A stretch of 23,435 nt of DNA from positions 1 to 23,435 of the IMG/VR virus record IMGVR_UViG_3300025133_000607; one strand, 5' to 3'. Of this stretch, positions 1 through 7,950 are shown piece after piece. Each line of letters begins with the position of its first letter. Positions within the stretch are counted from its first letter, which is position 1. The stretch is from a virus. The notes below the pieces were generated by a model. That model ran no database searches, was not told the origin of the DNA, and saw only the letters and a list, made by a program, of their open reading frames with translations. A program made the position numbers and the translations under genes.

Positions 1-175
1 CCTTCGCACTTTTTTGTGAGCAGTATTTAGGGTAGCCAAAACCCCAATGTTTTTGACAATTGCTGCCAATTGCTGTAGGTCGCTGCCCCCTCCAAAGGTA
101 ATCTAAGGCCAAGGAAACGCCCCTGAAGCGGTTTTGACCCTCTTCTGGGCCTCCCTGACTATTTCTGATAAATTT
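1..175. other. Noncoding leader upstream of the terminase genes
   Basis: No convincing reading frame is visible here; stops are frequent in the frames I followed. The stretch carries a perfect 9-bp direct repeat (CAATTGCTG at 57-65 and 67-75, period 10 bp) overlapping a perfect TTGACA hexamer at 53-58. Packaging start sites (cos or pac) often lie just upstream of the small terminase gene, but I cannot identify one from sequence alone. Confidence 0.5.
53..81 (+). promoter_or_regulatory. Weak promoter candidate with direct repeats
   Basis: A perfect -35 hexamer TTGACA (53-58) is followed after 17 bp by TAGGTC (76-81), which is a poor -10 match. The 9-bp direct repeat CAATTGCTG fills 57-65 and 67-75, one helical turn apart, as a protein-binding site would. 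A transcript from here would meet the terminator at 176-208 before the terminase genes, so antitermination or read-through would be needed. The call is tentative. Confidence 0.2.
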
Positions 176-208
176 ACCTGCAGTCATTCTGATACTGCAG
201 GTCTTTTT
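176..208 (+). terminator. Rho-independent terminator before terS
   Basis: A perfect 9-bp stem (ACCTGCAGT 176-184, ACTGCAGGT 194-202) with a 9-nt loop is followed by CTTTTT (203-208). It ends 20 bp before the small terminase start, so it probably stops transcription arriving from upstream genes outside the window, or forms a control point for late expression. Confidence 0.7.
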
Positions 209-228
209 GACAACACCGCGAGGATTCC

Positions 229-651
229 ATGGTAAACGCTCCTGAACTGCCCGACGCGGTCTCACCGGAGGCCCCTTCCACCACAAATGGCGAGTACGTA
301 TCGCCGCAGCCGCCGCGTGGCCGGAGCAAAGAGTTCCTCTTCCGCTGGCGAGCTTACGCTCGGCTCATGTACGACACCGGTGTCTTGAGCGAAGAGTTTA
401 TGCCGTCGCTTGAAATGCTTTGCGACGCTCACGACCAGATCATCCTGGCAGACGTGGAGTTGAAGAAGGAAGGTAGCCAGTACATCGTCTCCGAGAAGGG
501 AACTGTCATGGCTCACCCTGCCTGCGTACGGCGAGAGTCGGCTAAGGCCGACGTACTCAAGTACCAGAAGGAACTCTGTCTGACTCCCACCACATGTCAT
601 CGGCGACCGACCCTCAAGAAGGCGGCTAAGGTAGAGACGGCACAGCGATGA
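229..651 (+). CDS. terS: Phage terminase small subunit (P27-like)
   Basis: The 140-residue product is probably the small terminase subunit, which recognises the packaging site on phage DNA and hands it to the large subunit. The central part (about residues 39-104) fits the P27/Terminase_4 style: an Arg-rich helix, an Asp/Leu-rich helix, a short Gly loop and an 'AHPAC' stretch. A C-terminal 'LCLTPTTCHRR' resembles the conserved LGLTPSSR end of that family. ATG 229 has a GAGGA ribosome site at 220-224, four bases upstream. The stop overlaps the next start (ATGA), which shows coupling to the large subunit. The N-terminal 30 residues are Pro-rich and probably disordered. Identification rests on motif memory and position. 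Confidence 0.8.
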   Translation: MVNAPELPDAVSPEAPSTTNGEYVSPQPPRGRSKEFLFRWRAYARLMYDTGVLSEEFMPSLEMLCDAHDQIILADVELKKEGSQYIVSEKGTVMAHPACVRRESAKADVLKYQKELCLTPTTCHRRPTLKKAAKVETAQR

Positions 652-2597
652 GTCACGAGATCATCAGCAAGTGGGCCACCTCCGACGAGAAGCCTCCCAA
701 GCTCACGCGAGAGCAATGGGACGCAACCAGACCTTGGATGAGGGACCGCAGCGACGACCTCGCCGTCGAGAATGGCTGTTACTTCTCGCCAGCCAAAGCT
801 GCGTACACGTGCCACTGGATTGAATCCAAATGTCACCTGTACGAAGGCGAGTGGCGAGGCGAACCTCTCATTCTGTACAGCCACGTAGACCAGCCTGACT
901 CCTGGTCTCGCGTCGGTGAAATGTTCCCTCACTTCTGGGGGAAAGAAGGAAAGCCGGGCAAGGCCGTCATGGCTTTCTACCAGGCTCGCATGGACTGGCA
1001 TAACGCCATGCTCCACGAGGGCAAGGCGCACATGGACTGGCAGTTCGAGTGTCACGCTCGCATCTACGGATGGCAACGGCCGGCTCCACGCCGATGGAGG
1101 AAGAAAGGCATTACGGAGGTCCGACGATTCCGCAAGGCGAACGTCTGGATCGCGAAGAAGAACAAGAAGACTCCGTCACTCGCGTCAAACTCCACCTACC
1201 TGACGTTTGGCGACGGTGAACAGGGTGGCAAGACTTTCATCTGTGCGAAGGACGGCGAGCAGGCCGCCAAAGCGTGGGACCATGCCGACAAGATGATCGC
1301 TCAGTCGGATATCCTGACTGAGAACTCGACTATCAATCGCACCACGAAGAAGATCACTGACGACGTATCCTGGTCGTACCTACAGCCGATGAGCTCTTCC
1401 TCGGTGCGTACGCAGGACTCGAAGGAAGGTGTCTCCGCGAATATCATCGTGGACGAAGCTCACGTGGTCGACCGAAACCTGATGGCGATTGTCAAGTACG
1501 CAGGCATCGCTCGTGCTCAGGCCATCCATCTGGAGTTCAGTACCGCGGGTCGTAACGCAGACTGCTACGGCAAGGACGAGTGGGATAAAGGACTCCGCAT
1601 ACGTCACGGCGAAGAGGAGAACGACGCTTACTTCTTCGCGAGTTATCACTGTCCGCAGGATCTCACCATAGAACAGATGGACAAGGACCCAGAGAAGTAC
1701 ATGCGTCTGGCTAACCCTGCCATGGGTGGGACGGTTGGCATGGACGAGATGATGCCCGCGTGGGAGGAAGCGAAGCAGGGATCGGTCAAGGACTTCCGTG
1801 ACTTCTGCACGTACCGACTCAACATCTGGCAGAACAGTGCGTCATCCTGGCTTCCACCTGGTGCATGGGCCGGATGCAAGCGAGAGTTCTACGACTCTGA
1901 CCTGAAGAACCTGCCCTGCGTCATGGGACTCGACCTGGCTCGTCGGTACGACCTCGCCGCAGCGGTCTACGCTTTCCTGGCGAACACGGACGACGACGGC
2001 GTCCAGAAGATCTTCCTCAAGCCTTTCTTCTGGTGTGCAGAAGAGATCATGGAGCAGCGGGCGTATAAGATCCCTGAGATGCTCGATTGGTCGCAGCAGG
2101 GGTTCATTACGGCCACACCAGGCAACGTGATCGACTTCCGTACGATTGAACGCGACCTTCGCGTCGGCATTAAAGAGTATGACTGCAAGGGCATCGTGTA
2201 TGACCACACTTACGCAGAAATGCTCATACAGAACCTGACGGAAGGGGTACAAACGGAAGACGGTAGGGTGATATCTGAGCCTCTCCCCGTGGGTGAGAAA
2301 GCCTTCAGCCAGGGCATTATGTCCATGACCGGTCCTACTACGGACTTCGAGAACGACGTAAAGAAGGGTCGACTGATCCACGACGGGAACCCAGTGCTCG
2401 ACTGGCAGGCCGGAAACGCCGGAATCAAGGAGGATAACAAGGGAAACATTCACGTAGTGAAGGAATCGCGAGCCAGCTTTCGTACGGTAGACGGCATCGT
2501 GGCAGCCATCATGGCTCGCTGGGGACTGACGGATTGCACCGACTTCAACCTGACCACCTACGACTATTATGTCAATCACGACATAGAGTTCATCTAA
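648..2597 (+). CDS. terL: Phage terminase large subunit
   Basis: This 649-residue protein is the packaging motor ATPase and nuclease. Residues 169-180 (AKKNKKTPSLAS) occupy the Walker A position, where HK97-type terminases usually carry RKNGKS; the P-loop glycine is missing. Walker B is clear at 266-272 (IIVDEAH). The C-terminal RNase H-like nuclease shows its acidic residues at D429 (MGLDLARRYDLAA), about D519 (IVYDH) and D615 (VDGIVAAIMA). The N-terminal region begins with the usual pattern around 50-76 (AYTCHWIE...GEWRGEPLIL) and then seems to carry roughly 60 extra residues before the DWQ at 130. It overlaps terS by four bases. All other landmarks are intact, so I expect a working enzyme. 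Confidence 0.93.
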   Translation: MSHEIISKWATSDEKPPKLTREQWDATRPWMRDRSDDLAVENGCYFSPAKAAYTCHWIESKCHLYEGEWRGEPLILYSHVDQPDSWSRVGEMFPHFWGKEGKPGKAVMAFYQARMDWHNAMLHEGKAHMDWQFECHARIYGWQRPAPRRWRKKGITEVRRFRKANVWIAKKNKKTPSLASNSTYLTFGDGEQGGKTFICAKDGEQAAKAWDHADKMIAQSDILTENSTINRTTKKITDDVSWSYLQPMSSSSVRTQDSKEGVSANIIVDEAHVVDRNLMAIVKYAGIARAQAIHLEFSTAGRNADCYGKDEWDKGLRIRHGEEENDAYFFASYHCPQDLTIEQMDKDPEKYMRLANPAMGGTVGMDEMMPAWEEAKQGSVKDFRDFCTYRLNIWQNSASSWLPPGAWAGCKREFYDSDLKNLPCVMGLDLARRYDLAAAVYAFLANTDDDGVQKIFLKPFFWCAEEIMEQRAYKIPEMLDWSQQGFITATPGNVIDFRTIERDLRVGIKEYDCKGIVYDHTYAEMLIQNLTEGVQTEDGRVISEPLPVGEKAFSQGIMSMTGPTTDFENDVKKGRLIHDGNPVLDWQAGNAGIKEDNKGNIHVVKESRASFRTVDGIVAAIMARWGLTDCTDFNLTTYDYYVNHDIEFI

Positions 2598-2608
2598 CCG
2601 GTTTTCCT

Positions 2609-2635
2609 GCCTACCGTACTCGGCTATTGGTAGGC
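2609..2635 (+). other. Stem-loop between terL and portal
   Basis: A perfect 7-bp inverted repeat (GCCTACC 2609-2615, GGTAGGC 2629-2635) with a 13-nt loop sits in the 56-bp gap before the portal gene. No T-run follows, so it does not look like a rho-independent terminator. It could be an RNA processing or protein-binding site, or chance. Confidence 0.3.
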
Positions 2636-2653
2636 TAGTAACCCGCATATACC

Positions 2654-4426
2654 ATGGGGGCTGGCCAGGCCCACCCTCACACCAGGATATTCCACGTGAA
2701 CCTCTCAGGCAAACTCGCTGACCTCGTAGACAGGATGGCAGGACGGCCCTCCCGAAAGCGAGTGGCCGCCGATATACAAAATGCTCTCACGAACGACGGC
2801 CTGGGGTGGGATTCCTTCTTTGGTCTCGGTGGGGGCACCAGCTCTGTCGCTGGAATAAAAGTGTCGGAGACAGGCCTGCTTAAGGTTCCAGCTGTCCGCC
2901 AGTCCATATTGACAATCAGTGGCGACATTGCGTGTTCAACTCTCGGCCTCCACAAGAGTGAGGTCCCCGCCGGCGAAGACTCACTGCAGAAGTCTCACCC
3001 TACGAATCAGATCGTTGCGGTCAAATGGAACGAGTGGGAGTCGGCGTTCGAAGCGTGGAAGCGGCTCTCAGTGCATGCCCTGTTGTGGGGAAACGGGTAT
3101 GCGTATATCAGTCGTGATAGACGCGGCCGCATAAACTGGATGATGAACCTGGCCCCGGGTGCCTGTCATCCTCACAACGAAGTGGATCCGGAATCAGGTA
3201 AGGCTGTCTCTGGGTATATGATCACCCTTGACGAGAACGAGCCTGCCTACTTCGTCGAACCTGGCGTGATATACCATCTCCGTGGGTTGTCTATTGATAA
3301 CGACCAGGCTGAAGACGCTATTACTTATCTGCGGGATACTGCGAGTGTCTATCTCGGAGCACAGAAGTTCGAGGGGTCCTTCTTCGCGAATGGAGCACAG
3401 AGCGGAGGCATCATCACCATTCCGCCGGGCGTACCGACCGAAGCGAGAGAGAGACTGGAGAATCAGATCCAGAAGAAAGCCCTCGCCGAAAACTGGTTCA
3501 AGACGATGGTGCTTCGCGACGGAGCCCAGTGGCATCAGACAACAGTGGACGCCCGTTCGGCAGAAATGATTCCGATAAAAGAGTCTGTCGTCAGGGACGT
3601 AGCCCGCTTCTTCAATCTTCCGCCGTTCAAACTTGGTGTCGAGGATTCGGTCTCTTACAATAGCTCAGAGCACGCACAGCGAGCGTACTTGACTGGGTGT
3701 CTGAATCACTGGTTGAGAGCAATCACATCCGAGGCGTACATTAAGTTGTTGCCTCCGTCACTGCAGGCCAGTGGCGAGTACCGATTCGAACACAACGTGA
3801 GTAAGCTGATTGAGCCTGACTTCAAAACGCTGAACGAAGTCCTGGCGATACAGCGAATGAACGGTATCATCACGGCGAACCAATGGCTGACAAAAATCAA
3901 TTTACCGCTGTCTACGGATCCGAGTGCTGAAGAGCTGTTCAACCCGAATACTCAAACGAACGCAGAGAAGACAGAAGACAAACCAAAAGACACAGAAGAA
4001 GTCGTCGAAGAAGATGACGACGAAGAAGATGAGCTGCAGGCTAAGTCACTGACGACTGAGATTACCAACGTCGAAAGACGATTACTACAAGAAGCAGTCG
4101 ACCGAGCCACAAAGCGAATCTGTACTCCTGTACTGAACCGGTCCAAGAAGGCGGAGAAGCTGTCCGACTGGGTAGATCAAGAACAACTCCAGAACCGTAA
4201 CCTAATCCAAGACGAACTCGGGACTGTCGCTGAAATGGTATTCGGCGACGACGCCGGGAATATCATTCAAGCGGTTTCTGACGAGTTCTTCGATACACTC
4301 CAGAGAGAAGTAGCCCTCTGTCTTGCCATGGACGCAGACAAGCTACAGGACAACGTCGCGTACGAGTGCCGCGACTTCTCGGCTAACATACACGAAATTC
4401 TGTCACCGCTGTTCACCAGGAAATAA
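2654..4426 (+). CDS. Phage portal protein (HK97-like)
   Basis: The product forms the dodecameric ring at the capsid vertex through which DNA enters and leaves. Conserved portal landmarks run in order: 'VPAVRQSILTISGDIA', a 'LLWGNGYAYISRDRRGRI' wing, 'VIYHLRG', and 'IPIKESVVRDVARFFNLPP' followed by 'YNSSEHAQRAYLTGCL'. After the usual core comes an extension of about 150 residues with a Glu/Asp-rich linker and a helical tail. The longest frame starts at ATG 2654, which has no clear ribosome site. An in-frame GTG at 2696 has AGGA at 2684-2687, eight bases upstream, and gives a more portal-like start (VNLSGKLADLVDR), so it is probably the true start. The protease gene follows after two bases. Confidence 0.92.
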   Translation: MGAGQAHPHTRIFHVNLSGKLADLVDRMAGRPSRKRVAADIQNALTNDGLGWDSFFGLGGGTSSVAGIKVSETGLLKVPAVRQSILTISGDIACSTLGLHKSEVPAGEDSLQKSHPTNQIVAVKWNEWESAFEAWKRLSVHALLWGNGYAYISRDRRGRINWMMNLAPGACHPHNEVDPESGKAVSGYMITLDENEPAYFVEPGVIYHLRGLSIDNDQAEDAITYLRDTASVYLGAQKFEGSFFANGAQSGGIITIPPGVPTEARERLENQIQKKALAENWFKTMVLRDGAQWHQTTVDARSAEMIPIKESVVRDVARFFNLPPFKLGVEDSVSYNSSEHAQRAYLTGCLNHWLRAITSEAYIKLLPPSLQASGEYRFEHNVSKLIEPDFKTLNEVLAIQRMNGIITANQWLTKINLPLSTDPSAEELFNPNTQTNAEKTEDKPKDTEEVVEEDDDEEDELQAKSLTTEITNVERRLLQEAVDRATKRICTPVLNRSKKAEKLSDWVDQEQLQNRNLIQDELGTVAEMVFGDDAGNIIQAVSDEFFDTLQREVALCLAMDADKLQDNVAYECRDFSANIHEILSPLFTRK

Positions 4427-4428
4427 CC

Positions 4429-5229
4429 ATGATCCCTCGACTCAAACGTCGGGCTGCTGCTATCTCAGCCTTCAAGAATCTCCAGTCACCGGAAGCCTCC
4501 AATCCTACGGATTTCACTTGCCGCGTAACGTCGCAGAGCGACGAAGAAATTGTCCTGGCTATCCGCGGCGACATCGGTGACGCATGGGAAGAGAACGACC
4601 ACGCTTCAGTGGTAGAGGCCCTGCAGAAATCGCCTCGGGCAAAAGTCAAGCTCTACATCAACTCCATGGGTGGGTCGGTCTTCGAAGGCTTTGGCATCGC
4701 CAATGCTCTTCTGGAGCACGAAGGTTTCGTGACGGCGATCATCGAAGGCGTCGCGTACAGTGCGGCCACCTTCCCACTGTTGGTCGCCGACAAAGTCATC
4801 GCACACAAAGCCTCCACAGTGGGGATTCACCGCTCCATGGTTTTGACCATGGGAAATCAGATCGAACACCTGGCTGCTGTCCAGCAGCTGGACGCGATTG
4901 ACGGCATCCTGATCGACTTGTACTCTGCCAAGACAGGGCTCAAGCGTGAAGCGATCATCCAGCTGTTGGACGCCACCATCGACGGAACAATGATGCCCTC
5001 GAAGCAGGCACTGTCACTCGGCTTCGTGGATGAACTCTTTAACTCTAGCCAAGATGAGGGAGGTGATCAATCTGATGACGACGATGACGAAGAAGAAGAA
5101 GAGGTCAAGGCCGAGTTAGCTACGAAGTGGCAGGCCCATAAAGCCAAGCGGAGGAAGCGAGAGGCTAACGCTGCTCGAGTTCGCCTTCGTGCCCTTGTGA
5201 CACGAGTATCAGGTAGGGCTTCTGACTAA
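4429..5229 (+). CDS. Prohead maturation protease, ClpP-like (S14)
   Basis: This 266-residue serine protease probably cleaves the capsid protein's scaffolding segment and other internal proteins during head maturation. The ClpP fold is clear: 'KLYINSMGGSVFEG' at 74-87 supplies the oxyanion loop, the nucleophile is Ser111 in 'GVAYSAATF', the histidine is His134 in 'GIHRSM', and Asp185 in 'TIDGTMMPSKQAL' is the best candidate for the third catalytic residue, ahead of 'GFVDEL' (199-203). A run of about ten acidic residues (216-225) is followed by a strongly basic tail (232-263), longer than a bare ClpP domain needs; it may bind other prohead parts. It starts two bases after the portal stop and its own stop overlaps the next start. 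Confidence 0.9.
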   Translation: MIPRLKRRAAAISAFKNLQSPEASNPTDFTCRVTSQSDEEIVLAIRGDIGDAWEENDHASVVEALQKSPRAKVKLYINSMGGSVFEGFGIANALLEHEGFVTAIIEGVAYSAATFPLLVADKVIAHKASTVGIHRSMVLTMGNQIEHLAAVQQLDAIDGILIDLYSAKTGLKREAIIQLLDATIDGTMMPSKQALSLGFVDELFNSSQDEGGDQSDDDDDEEEEEVKAELATKWQAHKAKRRKREANAARVRLRALVTRVSGRASD

Positions 5230-5639
5230 TGGCGATCTACACTATCACCTCCATCACTGTGCCCCTCCCGTTGAACGACGAAGTCCTCATCGCGGGGGAG
5301 GCTATTGACGCTGGGGAAGTGGTCTACCAGTTGGCCTCCGATGAGAAAGCCTACCTGGCTTTCAGCGGAGGCACAGAGGCTCAGGCTCAGGCTATTGGCT
5401 GGGCTACTTGCTCTGCGGCCGCTGGGCAACCGGTAAGCATCAACCGAACTCAGGTGATGACCATTAACACGGGCCTGTCAGTGACTCGTTTATACTTCCT
5501 GTCTTCCACACCGGGAGCCATGGAGGAAGAATCAGACATTGCCACTGGCGATACAGAGTACAAGACTCTCCTGGCAACAGGTTTGACGGCTACGACTTTG
5601 TGGCCGAACGTGTGGCCGTTGATGCTGACGGTTCCGTAA
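5229..5639 (+). CDS. Putative head decoration protein
   Basis: The 136-residue product has the features of a capsid decoration or cement protein: small, beta-rich, Gly/Ala/Thr-rich, with a 'LIAGEAIDAGEVVYQ' opening like that of DUF2190-type cement proteins. Its place between protease and major capsid gene is where such proteins are encoded (as gpD in lambda). The ATG shares a base with the protease stop (TAATG), so the two are coupled. A strong terminator lies 41 bp after the stop. I do not recognise the exact family, so the function is inferred from position and composition. Confidence 0.6.
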   Translation: MAIYTITSITVPLPLNDEVLIAGEAIDAGEVVYQLASDEKAYLAFSGGTEAQAQAIGWATCSAAAGQPVSINRTQVMTINTGLSVTRLYFLSSTPGAMEEESDIATGDTEYKTLLATGLTATTLWPNVWPLMLTVP

Positions 5640-5679
5640 GCGGACATATCCGGACATTATCCGGCCAAGGAACACTCCC

Positions 5680-5718
5680 ACGGCACAGTAGCATCCATCA
5701 TGTTACTGTGCCGTTTTT
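5680..5718 (+). terminator. Strong rho-independent terminator
   Basis: A 15-bp stem with a single G-T pair (5680-5694 with 5700-5714), a 5-nt loop (CCATC) and a run of five T (5714-5718) make this the strongest terminator in the window. It would end the terminase-to-decoration transcript and separate capsid expression from the genes upstream. Confidence 0.9.
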
Positions 5719-5738
5719 GCGTTATTTGTGAATTGGTG

Positions 5739-5767
5739 TTGGGTGTATCCGGCCATACCCTTACTAT
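5739..5767 (+). promoter_or_regulatory. Promoter candidate for the capsid transcript
   Basis: TTGGGT (5739-5744), a 17-bp spacer and TACTAT (5762-5767) resemble a sigma70-type promoter, about 170 bp upstream of the capsid start and just after the strong terminator. The -35 lies in the 8-mer GTGTTGGG (5736-5743), which recurs at 7470 and 20450, each time in an intergenic gap. Matches to consensus are only partial. Confidence 0.35.
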
Positions 5768-5937
5768 CTGGGTATCGAAACACCCTCGCTCGCGTCTTTA
5801 CGCCGGCGAAGCCTGGTACACGACTGCTCTTCAGCGGACATTACCGGACAACGATACGAACGTCCAAAGAGGCGACGAGGTTGTCGCCCGTAATCCAGCT
5901 CCCCCGCCATACGCGGAAACAGAAGGCAGTCATTCTC

Positions 5938-7398
5938 ATGGCAGATCCCATCGAAGTACCAGTACCAGCAAACGCATCAGAAGCCAAAGAGCTTCAGGCA
6001 AAGCTGGCCTCTCACGAAATCGCTCTGAACGAGCATCTCGATTCCAACGAAGCCAACTGGACCGCAGAATGCGAAACCCAGTTCAAGGCCATGCAGGCTG
6101 ACGAAGCCTCCATGGTTAAGGCTCTCGAAGCACACTGCGGAAATGTAGAAGCTGCTGCACAGCGACGCTCCACCATTGGTGCTCACGCTGAAGCCTTCGA
6201 AGCCCGGCTTCAGGCTACCGCAGGCGGAAGCACAGTCGCTCGTGCCAAACGAGTCGAGGAAGCCAAACGACAGGCTGACGATGTCACCGCCCTGTCGGAC
6301 AAGGACCTCGTCAATCTCGCTGTTGGTGGATTCATCTGCCAGGTGACTGACCGGCGTCCCGACGCAGATCAGGTGTCCGCCATGGGCCAGTACGAAGCCC
6401 AGCTTCGCGGCCAGTTGATGGACCGCAAGAGCAAGTCATGGTCAAGCACGACCACAACCATCGACTCTGCTGACGATGACTTCGTCGCTCGACTGCAGAT
6501 GAACGAGATCCAGAACGTCCTGGGTACGACCAATCCGGCCTACAGTGGCGACACCTCTCCGAACGAACTGTACGGTGCCTCCTTCGTCGAACAGATGGAA
6601 GAAGCCCGGCTGCACTTCGGCGGCATGAATCAGGTTGCTGATATCATGACGACTGACAGCGGTGAGCCAATCAACTGGCCAACTGCCAATGACACTGGCA
6701 ACCAAGGTGTGGGCATCGCGGAAGCAACTGCTCCTGCCGCTGCTGACCCGAGTTTCGGCGTCGTTTCCTGGGGTGCTTTCAAGCTGAGTTCCAAGGAAAT
6801 CATCGTCAACCGTGAGCTGATCGAAGATAATCAGGTTCGCCTGGTTTCTCGACTGGCTGGCATGCTCGGCGAACGTCTGGGTCGCGAAGAAAATCGCCTG
6901 TTCACTGTCGGTGCTGGTACGACTGAGCCTACGGGCATCGCGACTGCCTCCACTTCCGGTCTGACCGGTGCTTCCAACTCAGCCATCATCTACGATGAGC
7001 TGATCGACCTGGAACACAGTGTGGATCCGGCCTACCGTGGGGCGGCTAACCGATACATGTTCCACGACAGCACGTTGCTGTTGATCCGTAAGCTGAAAGA
7101 CAGCAACGGTCTGTACCTGTGGAACTCCGGAGCTGTCTCTGGCATTCCTTCGTCTCTGAATGGTTATGGCTACACCATCAACCAGGACATGGACGAATAC
7201 GCCGCTACCAAGAAGGTTGTCATCTTCGGCGACCTGAAGAAGTTCAAGATCCGCCGAGTTCGCGGCACACGTCTGGTCGTCACCGACGAGCTGTACTCAC
7301 GAACGGATCAGGTTGGCTTCTTCGCTTGGGTCCGAGTGGACAGCAATCTGCTGGACGCCGGAACCAATCCAGTGAAGCATCTCACGACTCCTGCGTAA
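5938..7398 (+). CDS. Major capsid protein (HK97 fold)
   Basis: This 486-residue product is the main shell protein. Residues 12-115 are Glu/Ala/Lys-rich and helical, like the delta (scaffolding) domain of HK97-type capsid precursors that the protease removes. After a Ser/Thr-rich hinge near 165-176 comes the HK97 core, with 'VVSWGAFKLSSKEIIVNRE', 'LGREENRLFTVGAGTTEPTG', 'YRGAANRYMFHDSTLLLIR' and a C-terminal 'RTDQVGFFAWVRVDSNLLD'. The frame is open from 5728, but ATG 5938 has AGAAGG at 5921-5926 and begins a capsid-like sequence, so I chose it. A separate transcript is likely, given the terminator and promoter candidate upstream. Confidence 0.93.
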   Translation: MADPIEVPVPANASEAKELQAKLASHEIALNEHLDSNEANWTAECETQFKAMQADEASMVKALEAHCGNVEAAAQRRSTIGAHAEAFEARLQATAGGSTVARAKRVEEAKRQADDVTALSDKDLVNLAVGGFICQVTDRRPDADQVSAMGQYEAQLRGQLMDRKSKSWSSTTTTIDSADDDFVARLQMNEIQNVLGTTNPAYSGDTSPNELYGASFVEQMEEARLHFGGMNQVADIMTTDSGEPINWPTANDTGNQGVGIAEATAPAAADPSFGVVSWGAFKLSSKEIIVNRELIEDNQVRLVSRLAGMLGERLGREENRLFTVGAGTTEPTGIATASTSGLTGASNSAIIYDELIDLEHSVDPAYRGAANRYMFHDSTLLLIRKLKDSNGLYLWNSGAVSGIPSSLNGYGYTINQDMDEYAATKKVVIFGDLKKFKIRRVRGTRLVVTDELYSRTDQVGFFAWVRVDSNLLDAGTNPVKHLTTPA

Positions 7399-7413
7399 CC
7401 CGAACCGAGATGT

Positions 7414-7436
7414 CGAGCGGTATCCATTGCCGCTCG
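7414..7436 (+). terminator. Possible weak terminator after the capsid gene
   Basis: A perfect 7-bp stem (CGAGCGG 7414-7420, CCGCTCG 7430-7436) with a 9-nt loop lies 16 bp after the capsid stop. Only a short, broken T-run (GCTTCTCTCC) follows, so termination would be partial; it may instead stabilise the 3' end of the capsid mRNA. Confidence 0.4.
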
Positions 7437-7563
7437 GCTTCTCTCCCCATATTTAAGCCTGCTGTCCCTGTGTTGGGGTTGGCTCGCGGCTTGATCCTCT
7501 TCCGCTGCGTCGGCGTACGGAGGAGGATCTTTTCAGTTACGCCGGCTCGGGAATGAAAAAGAA

Positions 7564-7845
7564 ATGGCCTCTAAACCTGCACACCGATGGGTAGTAATGC
7601 ACAGCTCCATGTCAATGAAGCTGCCGCGTAAAGACTCCTCGGGTAACCACGTGACCGATCAGTTTGGCAAGGGCGTATTCAATTATCGTTCCATCCAGCC
7701 GGACGAACCTATTGTACTCACGGCGAGCTTCGCCGAGAGACTCCTGGAACACGGTCGTGCTCGTAAGCCCAGAGCAAAAGACTTCGACGACAAGCAGATG
7801 CCGGACATGACACCTACGGAGCTGGCAGACGAGTCCATCGACTGA
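7564..7845 (+). CDS. Small protein after the capsid gene, function unknown
   Basis: The 93-residue product begins with a short strand (HRWVVMHSSMSMKLP), then 'IQPDEPIVLTASFAERLLEHGRARKP', and ends in a charged tail. Small proteins of this style, with a phrase like 'value ... ARRLLEHGRA', are common between capsid and connector genes of siphoviruses and are usually left without a function. The ribosome site is weak (GGGA 12 bases upstream); a stronger GGAGGAGGA at 7519-7527 is too far away. A strong terminator follows about 50 bp after the stop. It may be a minor head or connector part, but this is only positional. Confidence 0.65.
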   Translation: MASKPAHRWVVMHSSMSMKLPRKDSSGNHVTDQFGKGVFNYRSIQPDEPIVLTASFAERLLEHGRARKPRAKDFDDKQMPDMTPTELADESID

Positions 7846-7895
7846 GCTCTGACGTGAAAACGAATCACGTAGAAACCAAGGCGTGATAAGCCCTA

Positions 7896-7927
7896 CGGAG
7901 GCCGGAAGTATCCGGTCTCCGTTTTTT
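7896..7927 (+). terminator. Strong rho-independent terminator
   Basis: A 10-bp stem with one G-T pair (7896-7905 with 7912-7921), a 6-nt loop and six T (7922-7927) form a textbook terminator 24 bp before the connector gene. It would end the capsid transcript and make the connector and tail genes depend on read-through or their own promoter. Confidence 0.9.
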
Positions 7928-7950
7928 GTATCATCGATTAGGCAGCCGCC

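Larger units (their letters stand above)
5640..5937. other. Regulatory spacer before the major capsid gene
   Basis: This 298-bp gap separates the decoration and capsid genes. It holds CCGG-rich palindromes (CGGACATATCCG at 5641-5652, CCGGACATTATCCGG at 5650-5664), a strong terminator (5680-5718), a promoter candidate (5739-5767), and a near-copy of the first repeat (5834-5850; 15 of 17 bases match 5640-5656). The capsid reading frame is open back to 5728, but the encoded residues there (many Arg, Pro, Trp, Tyr) look noncoding. Confidence 0.55.

Noticed and set aside
1842-2648. 268-codon frame on the - strand
   Set aside because: It is the mirror of the large terminase gene, which has clear motifs; the antisense product shows none.
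5728-5937. N-terminal extension of the capsid frame back to ATG 5728
   Set aside because: The 70 residues are rich in Arg, Pro, Trp and Tyr, unlike the rest of the protein; ATG 5938 has a ribosome site, and the region holds repeats and a promoter candidate.
5700-6101. 133-codon + strand frame overlapping the capsid start
   Set aside because: Arg/Ser/His-rich and in a different frame from the well-supported capsid gene.
7553-7594. Short 13-codon frame (MKKKWPLNLHTDG) overlapping the small gene start
   Set aside because: No ribosome site and too short to support as a gene or leader peptide.
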